NCBI GenBank assembly: GCA_016182495.1
Contig: JACPGK010000026.1
Location: forward strand, 1 to 60,520
Direction: 5' to 3'
DNA length: 60,520 bases
DNA from: Candidatus Kerfeldbacteria bacterium
GTDB lineage: Bacteria; Patescibacteriota; Patescibacteriia; UBA9570
Part shown: positions 1-7,975 of the stretch, piece after piece
Numbering within the stretch: position 1 is the first letter of the stretch
Layout of the letters: every line of letters starts with the position of its first letter
Notes under the pieces: generated by a model
What the model was told of the DNA's origin: nothing
Database searches by the model: none
Seen by the model: the letters and a program-made list of their open reading frames with translations, nothing else
Translations under genes and position numbers: made by a program

Positions 1-2
1 AT

Positions 3-119
3 TATTTAAAAGACCACCTCAACCTGGTGACATCGTTTCCACGATCGGTCACTGGATACTTTGTACATTATGTCCGCATCTTGCTCGGCTACCAGATTTT
101 ATCCCTGGAATTAGCCTAA
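3..119 (+). CDS. 3' end of an unidentified gene (partial)
   Basis: An open frame runs in from the left edge and stops at a TAA, giving about 38 residues ending LSLELA. It is convergent with the next gene. The fragment is too short to assign to a family. A second frame is also open to base 148, so even the reading frame is uncertain. Confidence 0.3.
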   Translation, partial: YLKDHLNLVTSFPRSVTGYFVHYVRILLGYQILSLELA

Positions 120-126
120 AGGGAAT

Positions 127-1560
127 TTATGGGTTCAGGTGATACACCGTTACCGTTGACCAGTGATTGATTTTGTTTGAAAAAATAATTCTACCATGTT
201 GTTCAATATAATCTCGCAGGCTAGGTGAGATACGCCGTTCCGCTAACTTATCAAGCAACACTATTGCCCCTCTAGTTGCAGCGTGTTGCAGCTGTGTCAT
301 GGTAATAAAGGGTACGCCAGTATACGTATGGCGAGCATTAGATGGAGTCGTTTGCGCACCGGTCACATCAAGATAAAGGGCATAAGTATCATCGCGTTGT
401 AGATACAATCGGGTTAACTCGGGATATGGAGTAATAATAATATCTGGATGCACAGCGGCGATGGCTTGATAGGCTGATCGAAAATCGGGTTGCGGAGTAA
501 AACTTTTATAACCAAAAGCACTGGTTGGGGCATCTGATTCCAATACCCAAAATGATTGCGGTAATACTATCAACTCACCATGCCATAAAAGTAAACCAAA
601 ACATACTACCAAACCAATAATGGCTCCGCGGCGCCACTGTTGAGCCAGCCAAGTTAACGTAACAGCGGCTAACCATAGTACGATGGGGTATAAAAAAAAG
701 AGATAACGATAATGCAACAAGGTAATGCTATAACTGAATACCCCTAACCCTACAATGCCAAGGCTGGTTAACCACCAGGTAATCACCGGGCGTTTAGTGA
801 ATGATAGCACTACCCCAATACCAGCTAAAATCAACATCACAGCGTGATCACGCCACAAAAAAGCTAGGTAATGTTCCCAATAATTTACTGGCACCGGTTG
901 GTGCAAACCATAGCGCATAATCAATACCCCTAAAGGTAATGCTAACACTACGCCCAACCAATAAATTATGTTAATATGCGGATGTTTATGCCAACGATCA
1001 AGCAAGCTATAGGCTGGTAATGCTAGCAGTAACAGCCAAGCAAATTGATGCGTCAGTATAGCGGCTAGCATGGTAATGGGAATCAGCCAAAACAGTTGCC
1101 GAGTGTGGTGCCAGCGTTCATACAGTACGGCTGCTAACCAAAATAAAGCCTGCAGTACAATATACATGCGAGCCTGACGCGACCAAGTGATTTCCCAGGT
1201 TGAAAAACTGGCCAGCACCAAAGTTACTGCAGCTACTGGCCAGCCAAACCAACGCTGGGCGCAGTACCACACTATAACAATGGTCACTATGCCAATCACA
1301 ACCGATATACTACGAGTACCTAATTCACTAGTACCTACCGCCAGTACAACGCCGGCCAAGCCATAATGATACAATGGTGACCGCCAAATTAATGTACCTA
1401 AATCAAGCAGTGGGTAACCATGTTCTTCAATAGCCTGTGCTATTGTTACTGAATAGCCTTCATCAAGCCAATACGATGCTACTCCCAAATCAAAACTACG
1501 TAACACTATGGCCCAAATCAGCACACCAGCGGCGACTATCCAAAATAAATAACGACGCAT
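127..1560 (-). CDS. GT39-like polytopic membrane glycosyltransferase
   Basis: A 477-aa protein with about ten hydrophobic segments from residue 4 onward. Between the first two is WLDEGYS (residues 31-37), whose Asp-Glu pair (D33, E34) resembles the extracytoplasmic loop motif of dolichyl/undecaprenyl-phosphate-sugar-dependent GT-C enzymes (PMT/ArnT, GT39). The C-terminal soluble part after about residue 340 is typical of the fold. It probably transfers a lipid-linked sugar outside the membrane, to glycan or protein. Donor and acceptor cannot be told from the sequence. It stands alone, divergent from the tRNA cluster. Confidence 0.75.
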   Translation of the reverse strand: MRRYLFWIVAAGVLIWAIVLRSFDLGVASYWLDEGYSVTIAQAIEEHGYPLLDLGTLIWRSPLYHYGLAGVVLAVGTSELGTRSISVVIGIVTIVIVWYCAQRWFGWPVAAVTLVLASFSTWEITWSRQARMYIVLQALFWLAAVLYERWHHTRQLFWLIPITMLAAILTHQFAWLLLLALPAYSLLDRWHKHPHINIIYWLGVVLALPLGVLIMRYGLHQPVPVNYWEHYLAFLWRDHAVMLILAGIGVVLSFTKRPVITWWLTSLGIVGLGVFSYSITLLHYRYLFFLYPIVLWLAAVTLTWLAQQWRRGAIIGLVVCFGLLLWHGELIVLPQSFWVLESDAPTSAFGYKSFTPQPDFRSAYQAIAAVHPDIIITPYPELTRLYLQRDDTYALYLDVTGAQTTPSNARHTYTGVPFITMTQLQHAATRGAIVLLDKLAERRISPSLRDYIEQHGRIIFSNKINHWSTVTVYHLNP

Positions 1561-1579
1561 GCAATCATCATAGCATTAC

Positions 1580-1607
1580 TTGCAAAAAATGACCTGTTTG
1601 TTATACT
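1580..1607 (+). promoter_or_regulatory. Sigma70-type promoter for tRNA-Ile
   Basis: TTGCAA (1580-1585), a 16-base spacer, then TATACT (1602-1607). The expected start lies about 12 bases before the mature tRNA. Confidence 0.6.
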
Positions 1608-1625
1608 CCACGAGCAAAAATATTG

Positions 1626-1699
1626 GGGCATATAGCTCAGTTGGTTAGAGCGCAGTCCTGATAAGACTGAGGTCCCTCGTTCAAATCGAGGTATGCCCA
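1626..1699 (+). tRNA. tRNA-Ile (GAU)
   Basis: Acceptor arms GGGCATA/TATGCCC pair perfectly. The D arm GCTCAGTTGGTTAGAGC, anticodon loop CTGATAA (anticodon GAT) and T loop TTCAAAT are all present. Discriminator is A1699. The following bases are CCT, so the terminal CCA is not encoded. Confidence 0.95.
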
Positions 1700-1747
1700 C
1701 CTTCGTTCGCTTCGCTCACTTCGGTGGGTAAACCCCACCACAGAAAA

Positions 1748-1806
1748 GCCGACTAGTCGATCGGAGCTTGAATGAAGTGAAAGCGCAGGCCGAGGTAGCT
1801 CAGTGG
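1748..1806 (+). repeat. Direct repeat copy 1, carrying the 5' end of tRNA-Phe
   Basis: This 59-base stretch matches 2122-2180 at 57 positions. Its last part (from 1789) is the acceptor strand and D arm of tRNA-Phe. Here the tRNA is cut off by a palindromic insert (1807-1850); the next tRNA bases, TAGAG, resume at 1851 and then homology ends. It is a tRNA remnant, not a functional gene. Confidence 0.9.
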
Positions 1807-1850
1807 CCCGCCCGCCACGCAAGACGAGCTTGCGAGGCGTTGCGGGCGGG
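1807..1850 (+). repeat. REP-like palindrome inserted in the tRNA-Phe remnant
   Basis: CCCGCCCGC (1807-1815) and GCGGGCGGG (1842-1850) form a 9-bp perfect stem. Inside is a second stem, CGCAAG/CTTGCG. The element sits exactly between CAGTGG and TAGAG of the tRNA D arm, as an insertion would. A similar CCGCCCGC/GCGGGCGG stem occurs at 60455-60493. Confidence 0.75.
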
Positions 1851-1879
1851 TAGAGTAAACGATATTTGATCATTGTCGC

Positions 1880-2116
1880 ATGTATTATACATATGTGTTA
1901 AAAAGTCTTAAGGATGATAAACTATATATTGGTTTTACTAATAACTTAAAACAACGTTTCCAGCAACACCAATTAGGTAAGGTAGCGGCAACAAAAAATC
2001 GTTTACCTATTCAATTAATCTATTTTGAGGCTTGTCTTGAGAAATCAAAGGCGATTGCTAGAGAAAAATATTTCAAGACAGGCTTTGGGAGAAGATTCCT
2101 CAAAACAAGACTATAG
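1880..2116 (+). CDS. GIY-YIG nuclease domain protein
   Basis: A 78-aa single-domain protein of the UvrC/YhbQ-type GIY-YIG family. YTYVLKS (residues 3-9) and LYIGFTNNLKQR (15-26) form the YVL...YIG core with its Arg. A Glu (E51) and a Tyr/Lys-rich helix (AREKYFKTG) follow. Such stand-alone proteins are common in CPR genomes and their role is not settled; relatives act as structure-specific or homing-type nucleases. It lies between two copies of a 59-bp repeat holding the tRNA-Phe 5' part, suggesting it arrived as a mobile unit. Confidence 0.85.
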   Translation: MYYTYVLKSLKDDKLYIGFTNNLKQRFQQHQLGKVAATKNRLPIQLIYFEACLEKSKAIAREKYFKTGFGRRFLKTRL

Positions 2117-2121
2117 TACAG

Positions 2122-2234
<113 letters not shown>

Positions 2235-2239
2235 CAGTA

Positions 2240-2312
2240 CGGGGATTAGCGCAGTTGGTAGCGCGCCTGGTTTGGGACCAGGAGGCCCCGGGTTCGAGTC
2301 CCGGATCCCCGA
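2240..2312 (+). tRNA. tRNA-Pro (UGG)
   Basis: Acceptor CGGGGAT/ATCCCCG, anticodon loop TTTGGGA (anticodon TGG), T stem CCGGG/CCCGG, discriminator A. It follows tRNA-Phe by five bases, so the two are probably co-transcribed. The next gene starts six bases later. Confidence 0.95.
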
Positions 2313-2317
2313 CTATC

Positions 2318-3256
2318 ATGAAGTTTACACATCAATTGGCAATTTACTTTGATGATCCAACAGAATGGGGTTATCCATTCGATGTGCCTGAATACATTGA
2401 AACGTATGCCACCTTTTGCCAATTGCTGCGCGATCATGGCATAAGACCATATCTGGTGCGCGGAGCTGAACGCTATTTAGGTCAAATGCAGTTTCAATCT
2501 GGTTGGGAACTACTGTCTGATCAAACCTTACAACCCGTGACTGAACCGTTTATGGTTGATTTGATCTATCGTAAGGGACATAATTTAAAAACTGAACCAA
2601 CTGCTGCAATAGTGAATCACCAGGCAATTGAAACAGTCTGTCATGATAAATTAGTCACCTATCAACAGTTTGCTGACTTCATGGCACCGTGTTTTCCTAT
2701 TAATCAAGCCAATTGGTCAGAACAAATTCAAAAAATCAAAACAGATAAAATTGTCGTTAAGCCAGTATTCGGTACCGAAGGACGTGGTATTATTGTGACC
2801 AATAAAAATAATTTTGAGTATACCCAACTTGATTCTGCCTATGAACCGTATTTAATCCAAAAATTTATTGATACTTCCAACGGTATCCCGGACATTGTTA
2901 ATGGATTACATGATTTACGTCTGTACATGTTCAATGGTGTTGTCAAAATGGCCGAAATTCGTCAACCAAAACCTGGCGGTTATTTAGCTAATATTGCTCA
3001 AGGTGGCAGTTTGTTTCAACTCCCCTTGGTGCAGGTACCGGCTTCGGCCATTGCCTTTGTAGAAAAAATTGACCAACATTTTTCACAGTATACCCCTCGC
3101 ATATACACTATTGATTTGATGTATCAAGGAGATCAACCATATTTAGTTGAACTGAACAGTCAGCCTGGATTGCCGTATCGCGAGTGGGAAAAATTTGATC
3201 ATTACTATACTAAACTGCATCGCTTTTTAAGCGAAACGCTGATTGGTGGCCTATGA
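2318..3256 (+). CDS. ATP-grasp domain protein
   Basis: A 312-aa protein. The ATG at 2318 is chosen because the longer open frame runs back through both tRNAs. The ATP-grasp signature is visible: a nucleotide-binding Lys in VVKPVFGTEGRG (about residues 146-157), the acidic-Arg strand DLRLYMFNG (about 199-207) and the metal-binding end VELNSQPG. This is the fold of peptide ligases such as RimK and glutathione synthetase. Substrate unknown. Its stop overlaps the start of the next gene (ATGA), so the two are translationally coupled. Confidence 0.8.
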   Translation: MKFTHQLAIYFDDPTEWGYPFDVPEYIETYATFCQLLRDHGIRPYLVRGAERYLGQMQFQSGWELLSDQTLQPVTEPFMVDLIYRKGHNLKTEPTAAIVNHQAIETVCHDKLVTYQQFADFMAPCFPINQANWSEQIQKIKTDKIVVKPVFGTEGRGIIVTNKNNFEYTQLDSAYEPYLIQKFIDTSNGIPDIVNGLHDLRLYMFNGVVKMAEIRQPKPGGYLANIAQGGSLFQLPLVQVPASAIAFVEKIDQHFSQYTPRIYTIDLMYQGDQPYLVELNSQPGLPYREWEKFDHYYTKLHRFLSETLIGGL

Positions 3257-3885
3257 AATACTGGCAGCGCATTGGTCTGATAGTAGTGCTAGTACTGCTA
3301 CTAGGTGGCTTGTACTACTGGGGCATAACCGGATTATTTCAACTGAAATCATTTGAATTTCATCGCTGGTTAGGCAATGTACCAACCTGGCAGGCTATAG
3401 GTGTGATAATGAGTATGACCATAGCTGACATTATTATTCCACCGCTACAGGGTGGCTGGTTGAATGTAAGTTATACTTTTTTATATGGTGCTTGGCTTGG
3501 CAGTAGTTATTTTTTTATAGCCAGTAGTGTTGGTCATGCCATTGCCTTTGGATTAAGTCGTTGGTTAATTGCACCGTTATTTACACAGCCTTTAAACTAT
3601 AACGAAAAAATTTACCAGCTGCGGGTTGAATTGGGAGCCTTGTATGCTATACCATTGTTTCCGGCTGAAGTGCTCACTTGGCTCATTGGTGCAACTAATC
3701 TATCATGGAAACGCTTCGCCATAATTCTAGTACCAGGCATACTACTACGAGCGGTGTTGGCTCAAGTATTTGGTGTGTATATTGTCTTTGTCGCTTCTGG
3801 TATCACTATGACTATTGCTCTAGGGCTTATTCTAGTGATTATGATAACGCACTGGTTGATTAATCAGCACCGCTCCACAGAGTAG
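3253..3885 (+). CDS. VTT/TVP38-like membrane protein
   Basis: A 210-aa protein with five or six hydrophobic segments. The middle region (YTFLYGAWLGSSYFFIASSVGHAIAFGLSRWL) has the Gly-rich paired-helix pattern of the SNARE-associated/VTT (DedA, TVP38/TMEM64) family, thought to be lipid scramblases or flippases. The match is moderate. It overlaps the ATP-grasp gene by four bases, and its 3' end overlaps the convergent next gene by 26 bases. Confidence 0.6.
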   Translation: MKYWQRIGLIVVLVLLLGGLYYWGITGLFQLKSFEFHRWLGNVPTWQAIGVIMSMTIADIIIPPLQGGWLNVSYTFLYGAWLGSSYFFIASSVGHAIAFGLSRWLIAPLFTQPLNYNEKIYQLRVELGALYAIPLFPAEVLTWLIGATNLSWKRFAIILVPGILLRAVLAQVFGVYIVFVASGITMTIALGLILVIMITHWLINQHRSTE

Positions 3886-4852
3886 TATCTTGGGGTAAAC
3901 AGTTCAAGCCACTACCAGCGCGAAAACCAGCTGTTTCGCCAGTATAAAGTTCGGCACCATAGGGTGGGCAAACACTGTTTTGATCAACGCTAGTACCATC
4001 AACAATTCGACCATAACTATATGATAAGGTTGCTCGTTTAATTGGCGCCCAAGCAAAACCATCCCAAAATTCTAAATCACGCAAAGTAAAAGGACCAAAC
4101 GTAGGGAGCTGCGATGTATCAATCGTGGTAGTGGTTAACTCCCAAAACAGATGTACATTACGTAATTGTAAAGCGCAATCACCCGTGTTGGTACGACCGA
4201 CCACTTCATCATTCACCCAAAATTCCCAATCACCAGTAGTAGGGTCTTGACAGGTTAAAGTAAACGTATTAGCAGGATTCGTATTCCAACCGGTATCCGA
4301 CATTGGTACCTGTAAACCGTACACATAATTATCGTGATCGTCCCACATTTCCCAGAAGTAATTCCACTGCATGGAACCATCAGCATCAGCTTGATCAGAG
4401 GAAATCATGCCCAGCTGAATAAAATAATTATTATCGAGTACTACTCCAGTCCACAACGAACCAGAATCATTCGCCGAGGCCATTGGTGGCACGCCTGTTG
4501 GATAATCTAGAGTAAAACGCAATGCTGGCCAATCCGTATCCATCTGCTTAACGTCAGCATAGGCACCAATTTGATAAGCATATAAATCATCGCTGACAAA
4601 ACCATCCGCAATTGCAAAACCACGTGATGTTCCGTCGACATCAAATTGTTCGTTACTATCTACGGTCGCAGTATCATCCTCGAGGAACTGATCCCAACCA
4701 TCCATATTATCCAAGTTTGATGTTTGAGACTGATTATAAAAATACCAGCCGCCAATAGCCGCTACGACCAAGGCAATTAAAGCTAAACAACCGCAACCGG
4801 CAAAAATAGCACAGCCTAGTTTGCTAGCAGATGATTTGGTTTCTTGTTCCAT
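3860..4852 (-). CDS. Membrane-anchored extracytoplasmic protein of unknown function
   Basis: A 330-aa protein: a short charged N-terminus, a Cys-rich hydrophobic segment (GCAIFAGCGCLALIALVVAAIGGWYFY, about residues 13-39) acting as an anchor, then an acidic exported domain rich in W, D, Y and T. The exported part has alternating beta-like strands, suggesting a jelly-roll or LamG-like fold, but no family is recognised. Its promoter region overlaps that of the divergent hydrolase gene. Confidence 0.6.
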   Translation of the reverse strand: MEQETKSSASKLGCAIFAGCGCLALIALVVAAIGGWYFYNQSQTSNLDNMDGWDQFLEDDTATVDSNEQFDVDGTSRGFAIADGFVSDDLYAYQIGAYADVKQMDTDWPALRFTLDYPTGVPPMASANDSGSLWTGVVLDNNYFIQLGMISSDQADADGSMQWNYFWEMWDDHDNYVYGLQVPMSDTGWNTNPANTFTLTCQDPTTGDWEFWVNDEVVGRTNTGDCALQLRNVHLFWELTTTTIDTSQLPTFGPFTLRDLEFWDGFAWAPIKRATLSYSYGRIVDGTSVDQNSVCPPYGAELYTGETAGFRAGSGLNCLPQDTTLWSGAD

Positions 4853-4867
4853 AGTGATATGCTACCA

Positions 4868-4873
4868 TATCAT
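4868..4873 (+). promoter_or_regulatory. -10 box, leaderless start of the hydrolase gene
   Basis: TATCAT lies six bases before the ATG at 4880, which would put the transcription start at or next to the start codon. The -35 is weak. The opposite gene (ATG at 4852) has a similarly placed -10 candidate (TAGCAT on its strand), so the two promoters overlap. Confidence 0.4.
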
Positions 4874-4879
4874 TGTACT

Positions 4880-5824
4880 ATGAGAAAGTTACGCTCTATT
4901 ATCTTATGGTGTTTGCTCGCTGCCATGATTGGTTTAAGTGTATTCGAAATCTTCTTTTGGTTTGGTACGCCTACCAAAGCCTTTAATCAAACACAAGACG
5001 AGCGCATTACGGTATCTGGAACAAATATTGTCTATAACAAACAAGGCCAGGGCGAGGCCATACTCTTGATTCATTCCGGCGCCTGGTCGAGCCTTGAATA
5101 TGAAGCTATGGCCAGCGCCTTGGATGATCACTACACCGTCTATCGAGTTGATTTACCAGGTTTTGGTAAAAGCGATAAACCACAAATTACCTACGATTTG
5201 CCATTTCTCACCACAAAAATGGCTGGGTTTATACAACAGTTTCCCGAACAAACCGTTCACTTGGTTGGAGCTTCTTTTGGCGGTACCATTGCTTTACAAC
5301 TAGCTGCCCAATATCCTGAACGGATTCGTAGCCTAACCTTAATTGATCCGATTGGCTTTGGTAGTGAAATTAATCAACTAGCGCTAGTTGCTCAAATACC
5401 ATTACTAGCTGAATTTTTGTTTTACCCTAACCGAACTATTTTTAATTATAGCCTAAACCATGGTTTGGTTGACGCTCAACAACTACCAGAACAGTATCGA
5501 GAACAACTCTACCAAAACTGCCAGCTACCAAAAGCCCAACGCGCTAAGTTATCTATTTTACGTTCTTCAATTACTGTACGAGGGGTTGACCCTGTCATGC
5601 AACAAGCCGTTACCACGGCAGCAGCAGCTGTGCAGCAACCAGTTTTACTGGTATGGGGAGAACAGGATACGTATGCACCAATCACCCAGTTAGAAAACGC
5701 CAAGGCAAAATTACCCCAGGCGACTAGTATCATACTACCCCATACTGGACACTTTGCTCACATGGAGTCGCCCAAATTAATTGTAGAACAGCTACAACTT
5801 TTTTTAAAAAAATATCCGTTATGA
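4880..5824 (+). CDS. Alpha/beta hydrolase, membrane-anchored
   Basis: A 314-aa protein starting at the ATG at 4880; upstream codons lie in the promoter. Residues 4-28 form a signal anchor. The hydrolase fold follows: HSG oxyanion region (65-67), nucleophile elbow GASFGG with Ser132, acid D263 in WGEQDTY, and His291 in TGHFAH. It probably acts as an esterase or lipase-like enzyme on the outer face of the membrane. The substrate is unknown. Its stop overlaps the next start (ATGA). Confidence 0.8.
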   Translation: MRKLRSIILWCLLAAMIGLSVFEIFFWFGTPTKAFNQTQDERITVSGTNIVYNKQGQGEAILLIHSGAWSSLEYEAMASALDDHYTVYRVDLPGFGKSDKPQITYDLPFLTTKMAGFIQQFPEQTVHLVGASFGGTIALQLAAQYPERIRSLTLIDPIGFGSEINQLALVAQIPLLAEFLFYPNRTIFNYSLNHGLVDAQQLPEQYREQLYQNCQLPKAQRAKLSILRSSITVRGVDPVMQQAVTTAAAAVQQPVLLVWGEQDTYAPITQLENAKAKLPQATSIILPHTGHFAHMESPKLIVEQLQLFLKKYPL

Positions 5825-6579
5825 ATTTAGGATTGAATAATAAAACCGTGCTAGTAACAGCCGCCTCACAAGGTTTGGGTAAGGCCATTGCTGCCCAATT
5901 TGTTGCTGAAGGTGCTCGGGTATATATTTGCAGTCGCAATAGTCAACTATTAAATCAAACGGCCGCAACCATTGATGCTATAGCTATACCGTGTGACCTA
6001 ACAAATGCCGATGCAATTCATCACTTGCTTGAGCATATTGGTAAAGTTGATGTGCTCGTCACTAATGCCGGTGGACCACCCCCTGGTCAATTCACAGAAA
6101 TAGATGACGCTGCTTGGCAAGCTGCTTTTGCTTTGACCTTTTTGAGTTGTGTGCGCTTAATCCGTCAGGTGTTGCCGGGGATGCAGCAGCAGCACTGGGG
6201 TAGAATTATTTGTTTAACATCGACCTCGGTAAAACAACCCATTGAAAATTTAGTAACCTCAAATGCCTTGCGAGCAGCTGTAGCCAATTTAGCCAAGAGT
6301 GTAGCCAATGAAGTTGCGGCTGATGGTATTACAGTCAACTGTGTGGCGCCGGGTAGGTTTGATACCGATCGTCTGCAGCAATTAATTACGGCTCGAGCTG
6401 AACAATCGGGCTATATGTTCGCTGAAGAAAAAGATCTCATGCAACGCACTATCCCAACCAAACGTTTTGGTATGGTAGCCGAATTAGCAGCCTTGGTGAC
6501 TTTTTTAGCTTCCGATCAAGCCAGCTATATTACCGGTACACTACTGCCGGTTGATGGTGGTTTAACCAAAACATACTAA
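5821..6579 (+). CDS. SDR-family protein lacking the usual YxxxK
   Basis: A 252-aa Rossmann protein. TAASQGLG (residues 13-20) is the NAD(P)-binding turn, NAGG (82-85) and VNCVAPGRF (172-180) are classical SDR motifs. Ser134/Ser136 fit the catalytic Ser, but the YxxxK position reads SNALR (147-151). A subgroup of FabG-like SDRs shares this change, so the reductase mechanism may differ or be lost. Coupled by four bases to the alpha/beta hydrolase. Confidence 0.8.
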   Translation: MNLGLNNKTVLVTAASQGLGKAIAAQFVAEGARVYICSRNSQLLNQTAATIDAIAIPCDLTNADAIHHLLEHIGKVDVLVTNAGGPPPGQFTEIDDAAWQAAFALTFLSCVRLIRQVLPGMQQQHWGRIICLTSTSVKQPIENLVTSNALRAAVANLAKSVANEVAADGITVNCVAPGRFDTDRLQQLITARAEQSGYMFAEEKDLMQRTIPTKRFGMVAELAALVTFLASDQASYITGTLLPVDGGLTKTY

Positions 6580-6631
6580 CAGTTTTTCCCACAATTTATC
6601 CACGGATGATACACAAGCCCAAGCCAATGGC

Positions 6632-6660
6632 TTGTTTGAGGTAAAAAAATAGCGTATACT
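6632..6660 (+). promoter_or_regulatory. Probable promoter for tRNA-Gly (UCC)
   Basis: TTGTTT (6632-6637), 17-base spacer, TATACT (6655-6660). It lies about 90 bases before the tRNA, so a leader would be removed by processing. Confidence 0.45.
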
Positions 6661-6753
6661 TTTTGGCGTCACTTGCTACCTTCTCGGTGGCCACCGGCTT
6701 CTGATAAGGCAGTTACAGACCGAGCATATCCCCTTCAATAAGGGAATGCGTCG

Positions 6754-6824
6754 GCGGGTGTCGTATAATGGTAATACCACTGCTTTCCAAGCAGTTGCCA
6801 GGGGTTCGATTCCCCTCACCCGCT
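6754..6824 (+). tRNA. tRNA-Gly (UCC)
   Basis: Acceptor GCGGGTG/CACCCGC, anticodon loop TTTCCAA (anticodon TCC), T loop TTCGATT, discriminator T. CCA is not encoded. The flanking sequence (6825-6958) holds no gene I can support. Confidence 0.95.
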
Positions 6825-6977
6825 CAATAGCAGCTTCCAAGCCGCACCACTTCCTCAAGTCGCCCTTCAAAAAGATAGTAATATACATTATGAAGCCATG
6901 AGACTGGATCAAGCCAACAAAATCTCTGCTATTGGCTTGTTCAACGTAAATATTCTGAGTTTAGGCTAATTTAGCGC

Positions 6978-7006
6978 TTGATTTAGGCTAAATTTTGGGG
7001 TAAAAT
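6978..7006 (+). promoter_or_regulatory. Leaderless promoter of the BRO-N gene with a repeated operator
   Basis: TTGATT (6978-6983), 17-base spacer, TAAAAT (7001-7006), then six bases to the ATG at 7013. TTTAGGCTAA occurs at 6960-6969 and again at 6982-6991, 22 bases apart, i.e. about two helical turns on one DNA face. This looks like a binding site for the gene's own product. Confidence 0.6.
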
Positions 7007-7012
7007 AGCATT

Positions 7013-7876
7013 ATGAAGTCCAAAAATAAAGCGGTTGCCATATTTAAAGGTAGTCAAATCCGTCGTCATTGGGACGAAGATAAAGAACTATGGTATTTTG
7101 CAATTGTTGATGTGGTTGCTGTATTAACTAATAGTACTAATCCCAAAATCTATTGGCGTGTACTTAAAAAACGTCTTATCGACGAGGGCTCAAATGAAAC
7201 CGTTACAAAATGTAACGGTTTGAAAATGATCGCCTCAGATGGCAAGATGCGCCTCACGGATACAGCCGACACCGAAACTATGCTGCGTTTAATCCAATCC
7301 ATTCCCTCTCCAAATGCTGAACCATTTAAGCTGTGGCTAGCTCAGGTTGGTTATGAACGGTTAGAAGAAACCGCTGATCCAGAATTAGCTATTACCCGAG
7401 CACTCAAAACCTATTTGCAAAAAGGCTATAGTCAAGACTGGATTAACCAGCGTCTAAAAAGTATAGAAATCCGTAAAGCCCTGACTGATGAATGGGAAAA
7501 GCGCGGTGCCAAAGAAGGTTTAGAATGCGCTATCTTAACAGACGAGATCACAAAAGCATGGACAGGGATGACGACCAAAGAATATAAAAGACTGAAAAAC
7601 CTTAAGAAAGAAAATTTGCGTGACAATATGACCAATTTGGAATTGGTTTTGAATATGCTGGCGGAAACCGCCACTACAGAAATTTCTGACCGGCGCGAAC
7701 CAAAAAATCTAGAGGAAAATAAAATCGTGGCACATGAAGGTGGTAGTGTAGCCGGTAATGCTCGTCAAGAACTTGAGACAAAAACTGGTAAACCAGTTAT
7801 TACCAGTAAAAATGCAAAAATGTTACATAAAGACAACACTAAAAAATCGATACAAATCGTAGTGCAAAGCCAATAA
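7013..7876 (+). CDS. BRO-N/antirepressor-like DNA-binding protein
   Basis: A 287-aa protein. Residues 6-120 match the BRO N-terminal domain seen in phage antirepressors: FKGSQIRRHWDEDKELWYFAIVDVVAVLT, then a beta-rich part and KLWLAQVGYERLEE. The C-terminal part ends GNARQELETKTGKPVITSKNAK, an arrangement also seen in DinD-like proteins. Such genes are frequent in CPR genomes outside prophages. Likely a DNA-binding regulator that controls itself through the operator just upstream. Confidence 0.8.
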   Translation: MKSKNKAVAIFKGSQIRRHWDEDKELWYFAIVDVVAVLTNSTNPKIYWRVLKKRLIDEGSNETVTKCNGLKMIASDGKMRLTDTADTETMLRLIQSIPSPNAEPFKLWLAQVGYERLEETADPELAITRALKTYLQKGYSQDWINQRLKSIEIRKALTDEWEKRGAKEGLECAILTDEITKAWTGMTTKEYKRLKNLKKENLRDNMTNLELVLNMLAETATTEISDRREPKNLEENKIVAHEGGSVAGNARQELETKTGKPVITSKNAKMLHKDNTKKSIQIVVQSQ

Positions 7877-7910
7877 ATTTGGTAAATCTAAACCGTGTGA
7901 TCCCTGTATC

Positions 7911-7940
7911 GCAGTTCTAACATCCTCTACGAAAGAGCTC
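7911..7940 (+). repeat. Array repeat, family 1, copy 1
   Basis: Contains TTCTAACATCCTCTACGAAA followed by GAG. The CTCT/AGAG ends can form a small hairpin. It lies 35 bases beyond the stop of the AbiEii gene. Confidence 0.8.
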
Positions 7941-7975
7941 CATCCTTTTCTCTAAAACGTTTTCATTAATCATCA

